Source: JAJYQH01 sp036261615 (GTDB taxonomy: Bacteria > Actinomycetota > Actinomycetes > Propionibacteriales > Propionibacteriaceae). From it: a stretch of DNA of 64,000 nucleotides. Made by a program: the position numbers and the translations under genes. The DNA lies in NCBI GenBank assembly GCA_036261615.1, contig DATAKK010000084.1:1-64000 (forward strand), read 5' to 3'. Of this stretch, positions 28,279 through 36,475 are shown one piece after another. The stretch's first letter is position 1. Every line of letters starts with the position of its first letter. The notes under the pieces are model-generated. The model did not search any database, was not told the origin of the DNA, and saw nothing but the letters and a program-made list of their open reading frames with translations.

Positions 28279-28587
28279 GTGTACGCGATCGTGCGCAGTG
28301 GTGGCCGACAGCACAAGGTGGCTGTGGGCGACGTTGTCGAGATCGACAAGGTGACCGACGAGGTGGGCAGCAGCATCGAGCTGACCCCGCTTCTCGTCGT
28401 CGACGGTGACTCCGTCACCTCCGATGCGGCGGGACTGGGCAAGATCACCGTCACGGCCGAGGTCCTCGGCCTGTCGAAGGGTCCCAAGATCCGCATTCTC
28501 AAGTTCAAGAACAAGACCGGCTACAAGAAGCGCCAGGGGCACCGTCAGAAGTACACCCAGGTCAAGGTCACCGGGATCCAGGGCTGA
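28279..28587 (+). CDS. rplU: 50S ribosomal protein L21
   Basis: The 102-residue protein starts VYAIVRSGGRQHKVAVGD and ends with the basic GYKKRQGHRQKYTQVKV segment that contacts 23S rRNA, matching L21 end to end. GTG at 28279 is set by this homology, with AGGTCAGG upstream. rpmA follows after 12 bases. Confidence 0.97.
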   Translation: MYAIVRSGGRQHKVAVGDVVEIDKVTDEVGSSIELTPLLVVDGDSVTSDAAGLGKITVTAEVLGLSKGPKIRILKFKNKTGYKKRQGHRQKYTQVKVTGIQG

Positions 28588-28599
28588 GGGAGGCTCGAA

Positions 28600-28857
28600 A
28601 TGGCACACAAGAAGGGCGCGTCCTCGACGCGTAACGGTCGTGACTCCAACTCGCAGCGGCTGGGCGTCAAGCGCTTCGGCGGCCAGGTCGTCAACGCCGG
28701 CGAGATCATCGTGCGTCAGCGCGGCACCCACTTCCACCCCGGCGACGGCGTCGGACGTGGCGGCGACGACACGCTGTTCGCCCTCGTCGAGGGCGCGGTC
28801 GAGTTCGGCACCCGGCGTGGACGCCGCGTGGTGAACGTCGTTCCCGTCGGCGAGTGA
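28600..28857 (+). CDS. rpmA: 50S ribosomal protein L27
   Basis: An 85-residue L27 beginning MAHKKGASSTRNGRDSNSQR, the flexible N-terminus that reaches the peptidyl-transferase centre. It has no N-terminal cleaved extension of the Firmicutes type. It is the second gene of the rplU-rpmA operon and ends in a perfect terminator. Confidence 0.97.
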   Translation: MAHKKGASSTRNGRDSNSQRLGVKRFGGQVVNAGEIIVRQRGTHFHPGDGVGRGGDDTLFALVEGAVEFGTRRGRRVVNVVPVGE

Positions 28858-28878
28858 GCTGACACCCGCAAGACTCTG

Positions 28879-28912
28879 ACTCGGCCCCCGCTCTCTCGAG
28901 CGGGGGCCGAGT
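28879..28912 (+). terminator. Terminator of the rplU-rpmA operon
   Basis: A perfect 15-bp stem (28879-28893 with 28898-28912) and a TCTC loop, 21 bases after the rpmA stop. It has no U-run. Confidence 0.85.
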
Positions 28913-28927
28913 GGCGTCCGGGGCGGG

Positions 28928-28980
28928 TTTTCCACAGGTTTGCTGCGCGGCGCGGTCAGGAGCCGGTTCATCGAGACAGT
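28928..28980 (+). promoter_or_regulatory. Upstream signature of the DUF559 gene
   Basis: TTTTCCACA (28928-28936) is followed 38 bases later by GACAGT (28975-28980), which ends 6 bases before the GTG start in the context TCCGGGCGTGAC. The DUF4192 gene at 49671 has the same layout. Confidence 0.4.
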
Positions 28981-28986
28981 CCGGGC

Positions 28987-29868
28987 GTGACACACGAATG
29001 GGACCCCGGATCTCTCACCGACTTCCTCGCCCGCCGCGGCGCTGACGTGGCTCCGGGCGGAGTTGTTTCCGCCCGTCTGCTGCGGCGCACGGCGAACCCC
29101 GACCGTGCGCTGGCGGTGCTCGCCGAGGCGGGCGTCCTCCATCGGGTGCGCCGCGGCTGGTACGCCTCGGCGGGAGCGGAGCCCGACGTGCTCACGGCCG
29201 TGCGCGCCGGCGGTGTGCTGAGCTGCACGTCTGCGCTGAAGTTTCATGGGGTGTGGACGCCGCTCGAAGATCGGGTCCATGCGCGCCCGGCCCGCAACGA
29301 GGCGACGCTGGGAGCGGAGGTCCGTCAATGTTCGCCCCACGTACGGATGCCCGCGCCCCGCGTCGCGGTCGATGACCCCGCCGTTGCGCTGCGCGTGGCC
29401 GCCGGCTGCCTCGGCCGCGACGACCTGATCGCCTGCCTGGACTCGGCCTTCTACCTCGGGAAGGTGCGGCCCTCAGAGATCCGCCGCATCATGCAGGGGG
29501 CACCCCGGCAGGGGCGACAGGCACTGCATCTCACCGACCTCTCTGAGAGCGGAACGGAGTCCCTGGTGCGGGTGAGGCTTCGCCGCAGGCGGCTGTCCGT
29601 GCGAACGCAGGTCCAGATTCCGGGGGTGGGGCGCGTGGACATGCTCATCGGTCCGTGCGTCGTCCTCGAGGTGGACTCGCGGGCCCATCACACCGACCTC
29701 GTGAGCTATCAGCGCGACCGGCTGCGCGACCTCAAGCTGCTGGCGTCCGGTTACGTCGTCATTCGGGTGACGTGGGAGCAGGTGATGTTCCGCTGGGAGG
29801 AGGTGGAACCCCTGATCCTCGCGGCGGCGGCCCGGCACGCCGCCGGGAGTCCTGGGTCCGGGGCCTGA
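28987..29868 (+). CDS. AbiEi-like winged-helix / DUF559 endonuclease-fold protein
   Basis: A 293-residue two-domain protein. Residues ~10-100 resemble the winged-helix N-terminus of AbiEi-type antitoxins (NPDRALAVLAEAGVLHRVRRGWYA). The C-terminal ~90 residues form a DUF559/Vsr-like nuclease domain: VDMLIG (Asp near 219), LEVDSRAHH (Glu228, Asp230) and RDRLRDLKLLASGYVVIRVTW. Vsr-like folds nick DNA at mismatches or act as restriction nucleases; for this architecture no activity is established. There is no adjacent AbiEii toxin. It is inserted between the L27 terminator and obg, and its stop codon lies inside a palindrome belonging to the repeat cluster at 29864-30038. Confidence 0.82.
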   Translation: MTHEWDPGSLTDFLARRGADVAPGGVVSARLLRRTANPDRALAVLAEAGVLHRVRRGWYASAGAEPDVLTAVRAGGVLSCTSALKFHGVWTPLEDRVHARPARNEATLGAEVRQCSPHVRMPAPRVAVDDPAVALRVAAGCLGRDDLIACLDSAFYLGKVRPSEIRRIMQGAPRQGRQALHLTDLSESGTESLVRVRLRRRRLSVRTQVQIPGVGRVDMLIGPCVVLEVDSRAHHTDLVSYQRDRLRDLKLLASGYVVIRVTWEQVMFRWEEVEPLILAAAARHAAGSPGSGA

Positions 29869-30038
29869 GAAGTTGCGCATCTCAGGCGCTCCGCGCCCAG
29901 ATCCGGCCCCCTACGTGCTGACGCGCGCATCTTCGCGGCGCGTGCCTGGCCACCCTGTCAGCCGCCCGTGAAGTTGCGCATGTGGCGTAGCAGGCATCGG
30001 CTCCCGAGTGGTGGGAGCTGCCTGGTGCGCAACTTCAC
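29864..30038. repeat. Palindromic repeat cluster with AAGTTGCGCA cores
   Basis: Element A (29864-29886): arms CCTGAGA/TCTCAGG around AGTTGCGCA, overlapping the stop of the DUF559 gene. Element B (29968-30038): outer arms GTGAAGTTGCGCA (29968-29980) and its exact complement (30026-30038), inner arms CAGGCA/TGCCTG (29991-29996, 30019-30024) and GCTCCC/GGGAGC (30000-30005, 30013-30018) with a 7-base loop. Between them lie GGCGC/GCGCC (29886-29898) and ACGCGC/GCGCGT hairpins. The 304-base gap before obg holds nothing else except the obg promoter. Confidence 0.85.
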
Positions 30039-30109
30039 ACTTGCCTGCCCCGTGATACCCCACGGAGGGGTGCGAATTTTCGGGGGACGGGGTTGCGGCC
30101 GTGGCCCGG

Positions 30110-30115
30110 TAGACT
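30110..30115 (+). promoter_or_regulatory. Candidate -10 of the obg operon
   Basis: TAGACT lies 57 bases before the obg ATG. No convincing -35 is visible at normal spacing. Confidence 0.35.
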
Positions 30116-30172
30116 TGTCAACCGCCCACCGGACGCCGTCAGGCCCCGGTCTTCCTCCCGAAAGAACCCATC

Positions 30173-31720
30173 ATGGCAATTCCCTCCTTCGTCGATCGCG
30201 TCACCCTGCGGGTCAGCGCGGGCAACGGCGGGCACGGGTGCGCGTCGGTCCGCCGGGAGAAGTTCAAGCCGCTCGGCGGCCCCGACGGCGGCAACGGGGG
30301 CGACGGCGGCTCGGTCGTCCTCCGCGTCGACCCGCAGGTCACCACCCTCATCGATTACCACCGCCAGTCCCAGCGCAAGGCGACCAACGGCCAGCCCGGG
30401 CGCGGCGACAACCAGAACGGCTCGCGCGGCGACGACGTCGTGCTGCCGGTCCCGCCGGGCACGGTCGTCTCGGACGCCGACACGGGCGAGGTGCTCGCCG
30501 ACCTCACCGCCCCGGGCGCCGAGGTCGTCGTCGCGGCCGGCGGCAAGGGCGGCCTCGGCAACGCGGCGCTGGCCTCGGCCGCCCGCAAGGCCCCTGGCTT
30601 CGCCCTCCTCGGCGAGGAGGGCGACGAGCGCACGGTGCGTCTCGAACTCAAGGTGGTCGCCGACGTCGGCCTGGTCGGCTTCCCGAGCGCCGGGAAGTCC
30701 AGCCTCATCGCGGCGATCAGCCGGGCCCGGCCGAAGATCGCGGACTACCCGTTCACGACGCTCGTCCCCAACCTCGGCGTCGTCGTCGCGGGCGACGTCA
30801 CCTACACGGTCGCCGACGTCCCCGGGCTGATCGAGGGCGCCAGCCTGGGCAAGGGGCTCGGGTTCGACTTCCTGCGCCACATCGAGCGCTGCCAGGCCAT
30901 CGTCCACGTCATCGACTGCGCGACCTTCGAGCCCGGACGCGACCCGCTCACCGACCTCGACGTCATTGAGGCGGAGCTGGCGGCGCACGGCGGACTCGAG
31001 GACCGCCCCCGGCTGGTCGTGCTCAACAAGGCCGACATCCCCGACGCCCGTGAGATCGCCGAGATGGTGCGTCCCGACATCGAGGCCCGGGGCCTGCGGA
31101 CGTTCATCGTCTCCACCAAGTCGGGCCTCGGCCTGCAGGGCCTCACCTTCGCGATGGCCGAGGTGGTGGCCGAGCGTCGCGCCAGCCTCCCGGAGCCCGA
31201 GCCGGCGCGGATCGTCATCCACCCCACCCCGGTGCGGGGCGCCGCGGGCGACGAGTTCACCATCGTCCGGCAGGGCGACGGCGAGGGGGGCTTCGTGTGG
31301 AGGGTCCGGGGCGCGAAGCCGGAGCGCTGGGTGCGCCAGACCGACTTCAACAACTCCGAGGCGGTCGGCTACCTCGCCGACCGGCTCAACCGCCTCGGCG
31401 TGGAGGACAAACTGCTCCAGATCGGGGCCGAGCCGGGGGACGCCGTCGCGATCGGCGCCGAGAACCCGGTGGTCTTCGACTTCGCCCCTCAGGTCGACAT
31501 CGGTGCCGAGGCCCTCGGACGCCGCGGCGAGGACGAACGCCTCATCACCGAGCGCGACTCGGTGAGCCGCCGCCGCCAGGAGGACGCCGAGTACCACGCC
31601 GCCCGCGAGACGCGAGGCGACTACGGACGCCACCAGACGCGGGCCAACTGGCGCGCCGCCACCGACGAGGACCTCGCGGGTCAGGCCGCCGAGCCCGACG
31701 ACGCCCGGGACGACGGATGA
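30173..31720 (+). CDS. obg: GTPase Obg (CgtA)
   Basis: A ribosome-assembly and stress GTPase. The N-terminal glycine-rich Obg fold (about residues 1-158), the GTPase domain with G1 GFPSAGKSSLI, G3 DVPGLIEGA and G4 NKADIP, and the C-terminal OCT domain are all present in 515 residues, including an actinobacterial acidic tail. ATG at 30173 opens the Obg fold. proB overlaps the stop by 4 bases (ATGA), so obg and proB are coupled. Only a weak ribosome site (GAAAG) precedes it. Confidence 0.96.
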   Translation: MAIPSFVDRVTLRVSAGNGGHGCASVRREKFKPLGGPDGGNGGDGGSVVLRVDPQVTTLIDYHRQSQRKATNGQPGRGDNQNGSRGDDVVLPVPPGTVVSDADTGEVLADLTAPGAEVVVAAGGKGGLGNAALASAARKAPGFALLGEEGDERTVRLELKVVADVGLVGFPSAGKSSLIAAISRARPKIADYPFTTLVPNLGVVVAGDVTYTVADVPGLIEGASLGKGLGFDFLRHIERCQAIVHVIDCATFEPGRDPLTDLDVIEAELAAHGGLEDRPRLVVLNKADIPDAREIAEMVRPDIEARGLRTFIVSTKSGLGLQGLTFAMAEVVAERRASLPEPEPARIVIHPTPVRGAAGDEFTIVRQGDGEGGFVWRVRGAKPERWVRQTDFNNSEAVGYLADRLNRLGVEDKLLQIGAEPGDAVAIGAENPVVFDFAPQVDIGAEALGRRGEDERLITERDSVSRRRQEDAEYHAARETRGDYGRHQTRANWRAATDEDLAGQAAEPDDARDDG

Positions 31721-32859
31721 GCGGTGCGCGTCCCGGGATCGCGCACGCGCAGCGGATCGTGGTCAAGGTCGGCTCGTCCTCGCTGACGAACGCCGAGGGA
31801 GGCATCGACAGCCAGCGGATGCGGGCCCTCGTCGAGACCCTCGTCGACGTGCGCGCCAGCGGCCGCGATGTCGTGCTGATCTCCTCGGGCGCGATCGCCG
31901 CCGGGCTCGCCCCGCTCGGCATGACCCGGCGTCCGCGCGACCTCGCCAACCAGCAGGCCGCCGCCGCGGTGGGCCAGGGCCTGCTCATCCACGAGTACAC
32001 CGAGCTGTTCGCCGAGCAGGGGCTCAACGTCGCGCAGGTGTTGCTCACCGTCGAGGACGTCACCCGCCGGAACAGTTACCGCAACGCGCTGCGCACCCTC
32101 GGCCGGCTGCTCAGGCTGCGGGTGGTGCCGATCATCAACGAGAACGACACCGTGGCCACCCACGAGATCCGCTTCGGCGACAACGACCGCCTCGCCGCGC
32201 TCGTGGCCCAGCTGGTGCGCGCCGATGCCCTCGTCCTGCTCAGCGACGTCGACGGCCTCTACACCGCGCACCCCGACGAGCCCGGATCCGAGCTCATCTC
32301 GCACGTCGCCGACGCGCACGAGGTCGAGGCCGACACCACCCGGGTCGGATCCGCGGTGGGCACCGGGGGCATGACCACGAAGCTCCAGGCGGCCCAGATC
32401 GCCGTGTCGGCCGGCATCTCGGTGGTACTCACCTCCGCCGACCAGGCCCGCCGCGCGCTCTTCGGCGAGGAGGTCGGCACCTACTTCGCGCCCGTCGGCA
32501 AGCGGCGTCCCCGCAGGCTGCTGTGGCTCGCGCATGCGTCGGTCACCCGCGGCAGGCTGCACCTTGACGCCGGCGCCGTCGAGGCCGTCCTGCACCGCAA
32601 GGCGTCCCTGCTCGCGGCCGGCATCACCGCCGTCGACGGGCGGTTCGTCGCGGGCGACCCCGTCGACCTGGTCACCCCCGACGGCACCGTGATCGCCCGG
32701 GGACTGGTCAACTTCGACAGCCGGCAGCTGCCGAGGATGCTCGGACGCAACTCCCACGAACTGGCCGCGGCGCTCGGGCTCGAGTACGAGCGCGAGGTGG
32801 TGCACCGCGACGCGCTCGTGCTGGTGCATCCGCACGAGCGGGAGCAGGACCCCCAGTAG
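31717..32859 (+). CDS. proB: Glutamate 5-kinase
   Basis: First enzyme of proline synthesis: ATP-dependent phosphorylation of glutamate. The amino-acid-kinase domain starts VVKVGSSSLTN and contains INENDTVATHEIRFGDND. The C-terminal PUA domain (about residues 285-370) is present. Length is 380 residues. Start overlaps the obg stop. A terminator follows, and proA then has its own promoter, so the two proline genes are adjacent but not strictly one operon. Feedback inhibition by proline is usual for the family. Confidence 0.95.
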   Translation: MSGARPGIAHAQRIVVKVGSSSLTNAEGGIDSQRMRALVETLVDVRASGRDVVLISSGAIAAGLAPLGMTRRPRDLANQQAAAAVGQGLLIHEYTELFAEQGLNVAQVLLTVEDVTRRNSYRNALRTLGRLLRLRVVPIINENDTVATHEIRFGDNDRLAALVAQLVRADALVLLSDVDGLYTAHPDEPGSELISHVADAHEVEADTTRVGSAVGTGGMTTKLQAAQIAVSAGISVVLTSADQARRALFGEEVGTYFAPVGKRRPRRLLWLAHASVTRGRLHLDAGAVEAVLHRKASLLAAGITAVDGRFVAGDPVDLVTPDGTVIARGLVNFDSRQLPRMLGRNSHELAAALGLEYEREVVHRDALVLVHPHEREQDPQ

Positions 32860-32868
32860 AACGACAGA

Positions 32869-32892
32869 CCGCGCATCGACGTTGATGCGCGG
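32869..32892 (+). terminator. Terminator after proB
   Basis: Perfect 9-bp stem CCGCGCATC/GATGCGCGG with a 6-base loop GACGTT, 9 bases after the proB stop. Confidence 0.75.
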
Positions 32893-32997
32893 CTGAGAGA
32901 GACTCTGCCACGGGGCCGGTCCAGATGGGGGGCGAACCGCGCGACATGGACAGCGTCCAACCGCCCGGGCCCCACGGGCGGACTGGGCCGCCGCACC

Positions 32998-33003
32998 TAG
33001 AAT
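32998..33003 (+). promoter_or_regulatory. -10 box of proA
   Basis: TAGAAT ends 7 bases before GTG 33011; no ribosome site between. Probably leaderless. Confidence 0.5.
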
Positions 33004-33010
33004 CCACGTC

Positions 33011-34282
33011 GTGAGCGCCACCACCTCCGTCTTCACCTCCCAGGCCCGCGCGGCGCGCGAGGCCGCCCGCGAGCTCGCACCGCTCACCCGCGCCCGCAAG
33101 GACGCCGCCCTGCATGCGATGGCCGACGCGCTGGCCGGCCACGAGGCGCCCGTGCTCGAGGCCAACCGGGCCGACATCGCGCGCGCCGAGGACGCCGGCA
33201 CGTCCGGGGCGCTCATCGACCGGCTGCGGCTCACCCCCGAGCGGATCGCCTCGATGGTCGCCGGACTCCGCTCGCTCGCCGGCCTCGCCGACCCGGTCGG
33301 GGAGGTGGTGCGCGGCTTCTCCACACCCACCGGCGTCCGGATCACCCAGGTGCGGGTGCCCCTCGGCGTCGTCGGCATCATCTACGAGGCCCGCCCCAAC
33401 GTCACCGCGGACGCCGCCGGCATCTGCCTCAAGTCGGGCAACGCCGCCCTGCTGCGTGGCTCGTCGTCGGCCCTGCACTCCAACCGGGCGGTCATCGAGG
33501 CCCTGCGGGCCGGCCTGGCGGACGCCGGCATCACCCCCGACGCCGTGCAACTGGTCGAGGGGGGTCACGAGGTCACCGGGGAGATGATGCGCGCCCGGGG
33601 ACTCGTCGACGTGCTCATCCCGCGCGGGGGGGCGGGGTTGATCGAGGCGGTGGTCTCCGGCTCGAGCGTGCCGGTCATCGAGACCGGCACGGGCAACTGC
33701 CACCTGTTCGTCGATGCGTCCGCCGATCTCGACATGGCGGAGGCGATCATGCTCAACGCGAAGGTGCAGCGTCCCAGCGTGTGCAACGCCCTCGAGACCC
33801 TGCTCGTGCACGCCGACGTGGCCGCGGAGTTCGTGCCCCGGGCGGTCGCGGCGCTGGCGGCGTCCGGTGTCACCGTGCACGCCGACCCCAGCGTGCTGCC
33901 GTTCGTGCCGGCCGACCACGCCGACCGGGTGGTTCCCGCCGGACCCGACGAGTTCGACGGGGAGTACCTGTCGCTCGACCTCGCCGCCAAGGTCGTGCCC
34001 GACCTCGACGCCGCCGTCGCCCACATCCGGGCGCACACGACCGGCCACTCGGAGACGATCGTCACCACCGACACGCGCAACGCCGACCGGTTCGTCGCCG
34101 CCATCGACGCGGCGGCGGTGCTCGTCAACGCGTCGAGCCGGTTCGTCGACGGGGGAGAGTTCGGCTTCGGTGCTGAGATCGGCATCTCCACCCAGAAGCT
34201 GCACGCGCGCGGGCCGATGGCGCTGCCCGAGATGACCACCACCAAGTACGTGCTCGTCGGCGAGGGACAGACCCGGGCCTGA
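33011..34282 (+). CDS. proA: Glutamate-5-semialdehyde dehydrogenase (gamma-glutamyl phosphate reductase)
   Basis: Second enzyme of proline synthesis, reducing gamma-glutamyl phosphate with NADPH. The aldehyde-dehydrogenase fold is recognisable by PLGVVGIIYEARPNVTADA, LKSGNAALLRGSS and the catalytic Cys in QRPSVCNALET. The 423-residue length is normal. GTG at 33011 fits the leaderless promoter. Confidence 0.95.
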   Translation: MSATTSVFTSQARAAREAARELAPLTRARKDAALHAMADALAGHEAPVLEANRADIARAEDAGTSGALIDRLRLTPERIASMVAGLRSLAGLADPVGEVVRGFSTPTGVRITQVRVPLGVVGIIYEARPNVTADAAGICLKSGNAALLRGSSSALHSNRAVIEALRAGLADAGITPDAVQLVEGGHEVTGEMMRARGLVDVLIPRGGAGLIEAVVSGSSVPVIETGTGNCHLFVDASADLDMAEAIMLNAKVQRPSVCNALETLLVHADVAAEFVPRAVAALAASGVTVHADPSVLPFVPADHADRVVPAGPDEFDGEYLSLDLAAKVVPDLDAAVAHIRAHTTGHSETIVTTDTRNADRFVAAIDAAAVLVNASSRFVDGGEFGFGAEIGISTQKLHARGPMALPEMTTTKYVLVGEGQTRA

Positions 34283-34323
34283 CGGGCGAAACCGCTGGTC
34301 GCGGCCTCCCCCGGAACGTCTTG

Positions 34324-34329
34324 TAGAGT
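34324..34329 (+). promoter_or_regulatory. -10 box of the small-peptide/nadD operon
   Basis: TAGAGT ends 6 bases before ATG 34336. It is the only candidate promoter for the small peptide, nadD, rsfS and gpm genes. Confidence 0.5.
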
Positions 34330-34335
34330 CTGCCT

Positions 34336-34452
34336 ATGCTGCCACTCGCGATTCCGGTCCAGTTGTGGGCCATCTGGGGCGTCACGATGCTGATCTTCCT
34401 GCTCGGCCTCGGCTTCGTGCTGCTGTACGGGTCGTCCCGCCCGCACCTGTGA
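34336..34452 (+). CDS. Small single-helix membrane protein (38 residues)
   Basis: ATG at 34336 opens a 38-codon frame ending TGA at 34450-34452. The predicted peptide is almost entirely one transmembrane helix, with Trp residues at the N-terminal interface (QLWAIWG), a Leu/Phe/Gly-rich core and a polar end GSSRPHL. A -10 box lies 6 bases upstream, and its stop overlaps a GTG of nadD (GTGA), the same coupling as between nadD and rsfS. These signs support real expression. I recognise no family. It might modulate a membrane protein or merely act as a leader for nadD. Confidence 0.6.
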   Translation: MLPLAIPVQLWAIWGVTMLIFLLGLGFVLLYGSSRPHL

Positions 34453-35198
34453 CCCCGATGGCGCACACGCGCACCGACGTCGGTCTGGCGAACATCGTCT
34501 ACGGACGCCGCCGGCGTCTCGGCGTGATGGGCGGCACCTTCGACCCGATCCACCACGGGCACCTCGTCGCGGCCTCGGAGGTCGCGGCGTTGTTCTCCCT
34601 CGACGAGGTGGTGTTCGTGCCGACCGGCGTCCCGTGGCAGAAGAAGTACCGCGACGTGTCGCTGGCCGAGGACCGCTACCTCATGACGACGATCGCGACG
34701 GCGTCCAACCCGCAGTTCTCGGTGTCGCGGGCCGACATCGAGCGCGGCGGGGACACGTACACGGTCGACACGCTCAAGGACCTGCGCCGCGAGCGTGGCG
34801 ACGAGGTCGACCTGTTCTTCATCACCGGTGCCGACGCGCTCAGCCAGATCCTCACCTGGCGCGGCGCGAACGAACTGTTCGACCTCGCCCACTTCATCGG
34901 GGTGTCCCGGCCCGGGACGGCCACCGGCTCGGGGGACGTCGCGCACCTGCCGCCCGGCAGCGTCACCCTCGTCGAGGTGCCGGCCCTGGCGATCTCGTCC
35001 ACGGACATCCGCGAGCGGGTCGCCCAGCGGCTGCCGATCTGGTACCTCGTGCCCGACGGCATCGTGCAGTACATCGCCAAGCGGGGGCTCTACGCCCCCG
35101 GCAGCCGGCAGAGTCCGGCGATCGATCTCAGCGCCCATCCCGGCCCGATTCTCATCGGGTCCGACGATCCGGCGCCCAACCCCGAGGACGGCTCGTGA
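34449..35198 (+). CDS. nadD: Nicotinate-nucleotide adenylyltransferase
   Basis: It makes deamido-NAD from nicotinate mononucleotide and ATP. The nucleotidyltransferase motif GGTFDPIHHGHL and the C-terminal ISSTDIRER motif are intact. GTG at 34449 overlaps the stop of the small membrane-peptide gene (GTGA); ATG at 34458 is an equally possible start three codons on. Length is about 249 residues with a short Pro/Asp tail. The stop overlaps rsfS by 4 bases. Confidence 0.93.
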   Translation: MTPMAHTRTDVGLANIVYGRRRRLGVMGGTFDPIHHGHLVAASEVAALFSLDEVVFVPTGVPWQKKYRDVSLAEDRYLMTTIATASNPQFSVSRADIERGGDTYTVDTLKDLRRERGDEVDLFFITGADALSQILTWRGANELFDLAHFIGVSRPGTATGSGDVAHLPPGSVTLVEVPALAISSTDIRERVAQRLPIWYLVPDGIVQYIAKRGLYAPGSRQSPAIDLSAHPGPILIGSDDPAPNPEDGS

Positions 35199-35635
35199 CC
35201 TCCAGCCCCGACCAGCCCACCACAACCACCTCAACGGACGCCGCCGAGGGCCCGTCCGACCAGGCCCTCACCATCACCCGGATCGCCGCGCAGGCGGCGT
35301 CCGACAAGCTCGCCCGCGACATCGTCGCCTTCGACGTCACCGAGCATCTGGCCATCACCGATGTGTTCCTCATCGCCAGCGCCCCGAACGAGCGCCAGGT
35401 CGGCGCCATCGTCGAGGGCATCGAGGAGAAGCTGCTCAAGAGCGGCTTCAAGCCGGTGCGGCGCGAGGGCGACCGGGAGAACCGCTGGGTGCTGCTCGAC
35501 TACCTCGACGTCGTCGTCCACGTGCAGCACGACGAGGAGCGCCAGCTGTATTCGCTGGAGCGACTGTGGCGCGACTGCCCGCGGCTCGACCTGCCGCTCG
35601 ACGAGCCGCCGGCCGCGGCCGCGGCCGCCGAGTGA
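35195..35635 (+). CDS. rsfS: Ribosome silencing factor
   Basis: RsfS binds L14 on the 50S subunit and blocks subunit joining in stationary phase or starvation. The DUF143/Iojap fold is recognisable from DVTEHLAITDVFLIASAPNERQV to DYLDVVVHVQHDEERQLYSLERLW. 146 residues, with a Thr/Ser-rich start and an Ala-rich tail. GTG 35195 overlaps the nadD stop (GTGA). The nadD-rsfS-gpm order is typical of actinobacteria. Confidence 0.95.
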   Translation: MTSSPDQPTTTTSTDAAEGPSDQALTITRIAAQAASDKLARDIVAFDVTEHLAITDVFLIASAPNERQVGAIVEGIEEKLLKSGFKPVRREGDRENRWVLLDYLDVVVHVQHDEERQLYSLERLWRDCPRLDLPLDEPPAAAAAAE

Positions 35636-35641
35636 TGCTCG

Positions 35642-36316
35642 ATGCCTGAGCCGCGCACCCGGCTGGTGCTGCTGCGCCACGGCCAGACCGACTGGAACCT
35701 CAGCGGTCAGTTCCAGGGGCAGGCCGACATCCCGCTCAACGAGGTCGGACGCCGCCAGGCCGCCCACGTCGCCCCGGTCATGGCGGGGCTCGCCCCCTCC
35801 GCGATCTACTCGTCGGACCTGCAGCGCGCCGCGGCGACCGCGGCTCCCGTGGCGCAGCTGACCGGCCTTTCAGTCGTCCGCGAACGGCGGCTGCGGGAGA
35901 TCAACGTCGGCAGCTGGGAGGGCCTCACCCGGGAGCTCATGGCCGAGGCGGATCCCGAGTTCCTGTCCGACCTGCGCGCCGGACGCGACCACCGTCGGTC
36001 GCCGACGGGTGAGACGGCGCATGAGGTGGGCTCCCGTATGCGCGACGCACTCCTCGAGATCGCTGAACGGCATCACGGCGAGACCACGCTCGTCGCGACC
36101 CACGGACTGGCCCTGCGCATGGGCACGGGCTACCTGCTCGGCTACGACTACGAGAACTCCTGGCGCCTCGGCCCCATGGACAACTGCGGGTGGACGATCC
36201 TCGGTCACCGCACCGACGGCTGGCACCTCGAGTGCTACAACCGCGTCGTCCCCGCGGTCCCCGCTAGCCGGGTGTCGACGGCCGCCAAATTGCACGGCGC
36301 GGGCGCGGTGGGGTAA
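35642..36316 (+). CDS. Histidine phosphatase (phosphoglycerate-mutase-like)
   Basis: A 224-residue member of the histidine phosphatase branch. The catalytic LVLLRHGQTDWN (phospho-accepting His) is at the N-terminus, with LREINVGSWEGLT and a second His in VATHGLALRMG. Homologues here are annotated as phosphoglycerate mutase, but this small form is more often a phosphatase (for example glucosyl-3-phosphoglycerate phosphatase or alpha-ribazole phosphatase). ATG at 35642 is 6 bases after rsfS. Confidence 0.85.
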   Translation: MPEPRTRLVLLRHGQTDWNLSGQFQGQADIPLNEVGRRQAAHVAPVMAGLAPSAIYSSDLQRAAATAAPVAQLTGLSVVRERRLREINVGSWEGLTRELMAEADPEFLSDLRAGRDHRRSPTGETAHEVGSRMRDALLEIAERHHGETTLVATHGLALRMGTGYLLGYDYENSWRLGPMDNCGWTILGHRTDGWHLECYNRVVPAVPASRVSTAAKLHGAGAVG

Positions 36317-36356
36317 CCTCTACAAGGCCCACCCGGTGAGGGTGGACACCCGTTAC

Positions 36357-36429
36357 GGGGCTATGGCGCAGTTGGTAGCGCGCTTCCATGGCATGGAAGA
36401 GGCCAGGGGTTCGAATCCCCTTAGCTCCA
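36357..36429 (+). tRNA. tRNA-Ala (anticodon GGC)
   Basis: Complete cloverleaf. Acceptor GGGGCTA pairs with TAGCTCC and includes the G3-U70 wobble that identifies alanine tRNAs. Anticodon stem CTTCC/GGAAG, loop ATGGCAT, discriminator A. No CCA is encoded; CTTTTTCC follows, a likely terminator. The position after gpm is conserved in actinobacteria. Confidence 0.95.
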
Positions 36430-36462
36430 CTTTTTCCTCTAGTAGTCCGCCCCTCGTCTGCG

Positions 36463-36468
36463 TATTGT
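36463..36468 (+). promoter_or_regulatory. -10 box of the gene at 36476
   Basis: TATTGT ends 7 bases before GTG 36476; no ribosome site between. Confidence 0.4.
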
Positions 36469-36475
36469 CGGTGTC

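Noticed and set aside
22893..28514. A 1,873-codon open frame on the minus strand spanning the MFS gene and the whole of rne
   Set aside because: Only its 3' 406 codons (the MFS gene) look like protein. The rest is the antisense of rne and rplU, with low-complexity composition typical of high-GC shadow frames.
28987..29868. A complete type IV AbiE toxin-antitoxin pair
   Set aside because: Only the AbiEi-like domain is present, fused to DUF559; no AbiEii nucleotidyltransferase gene is adjacent.
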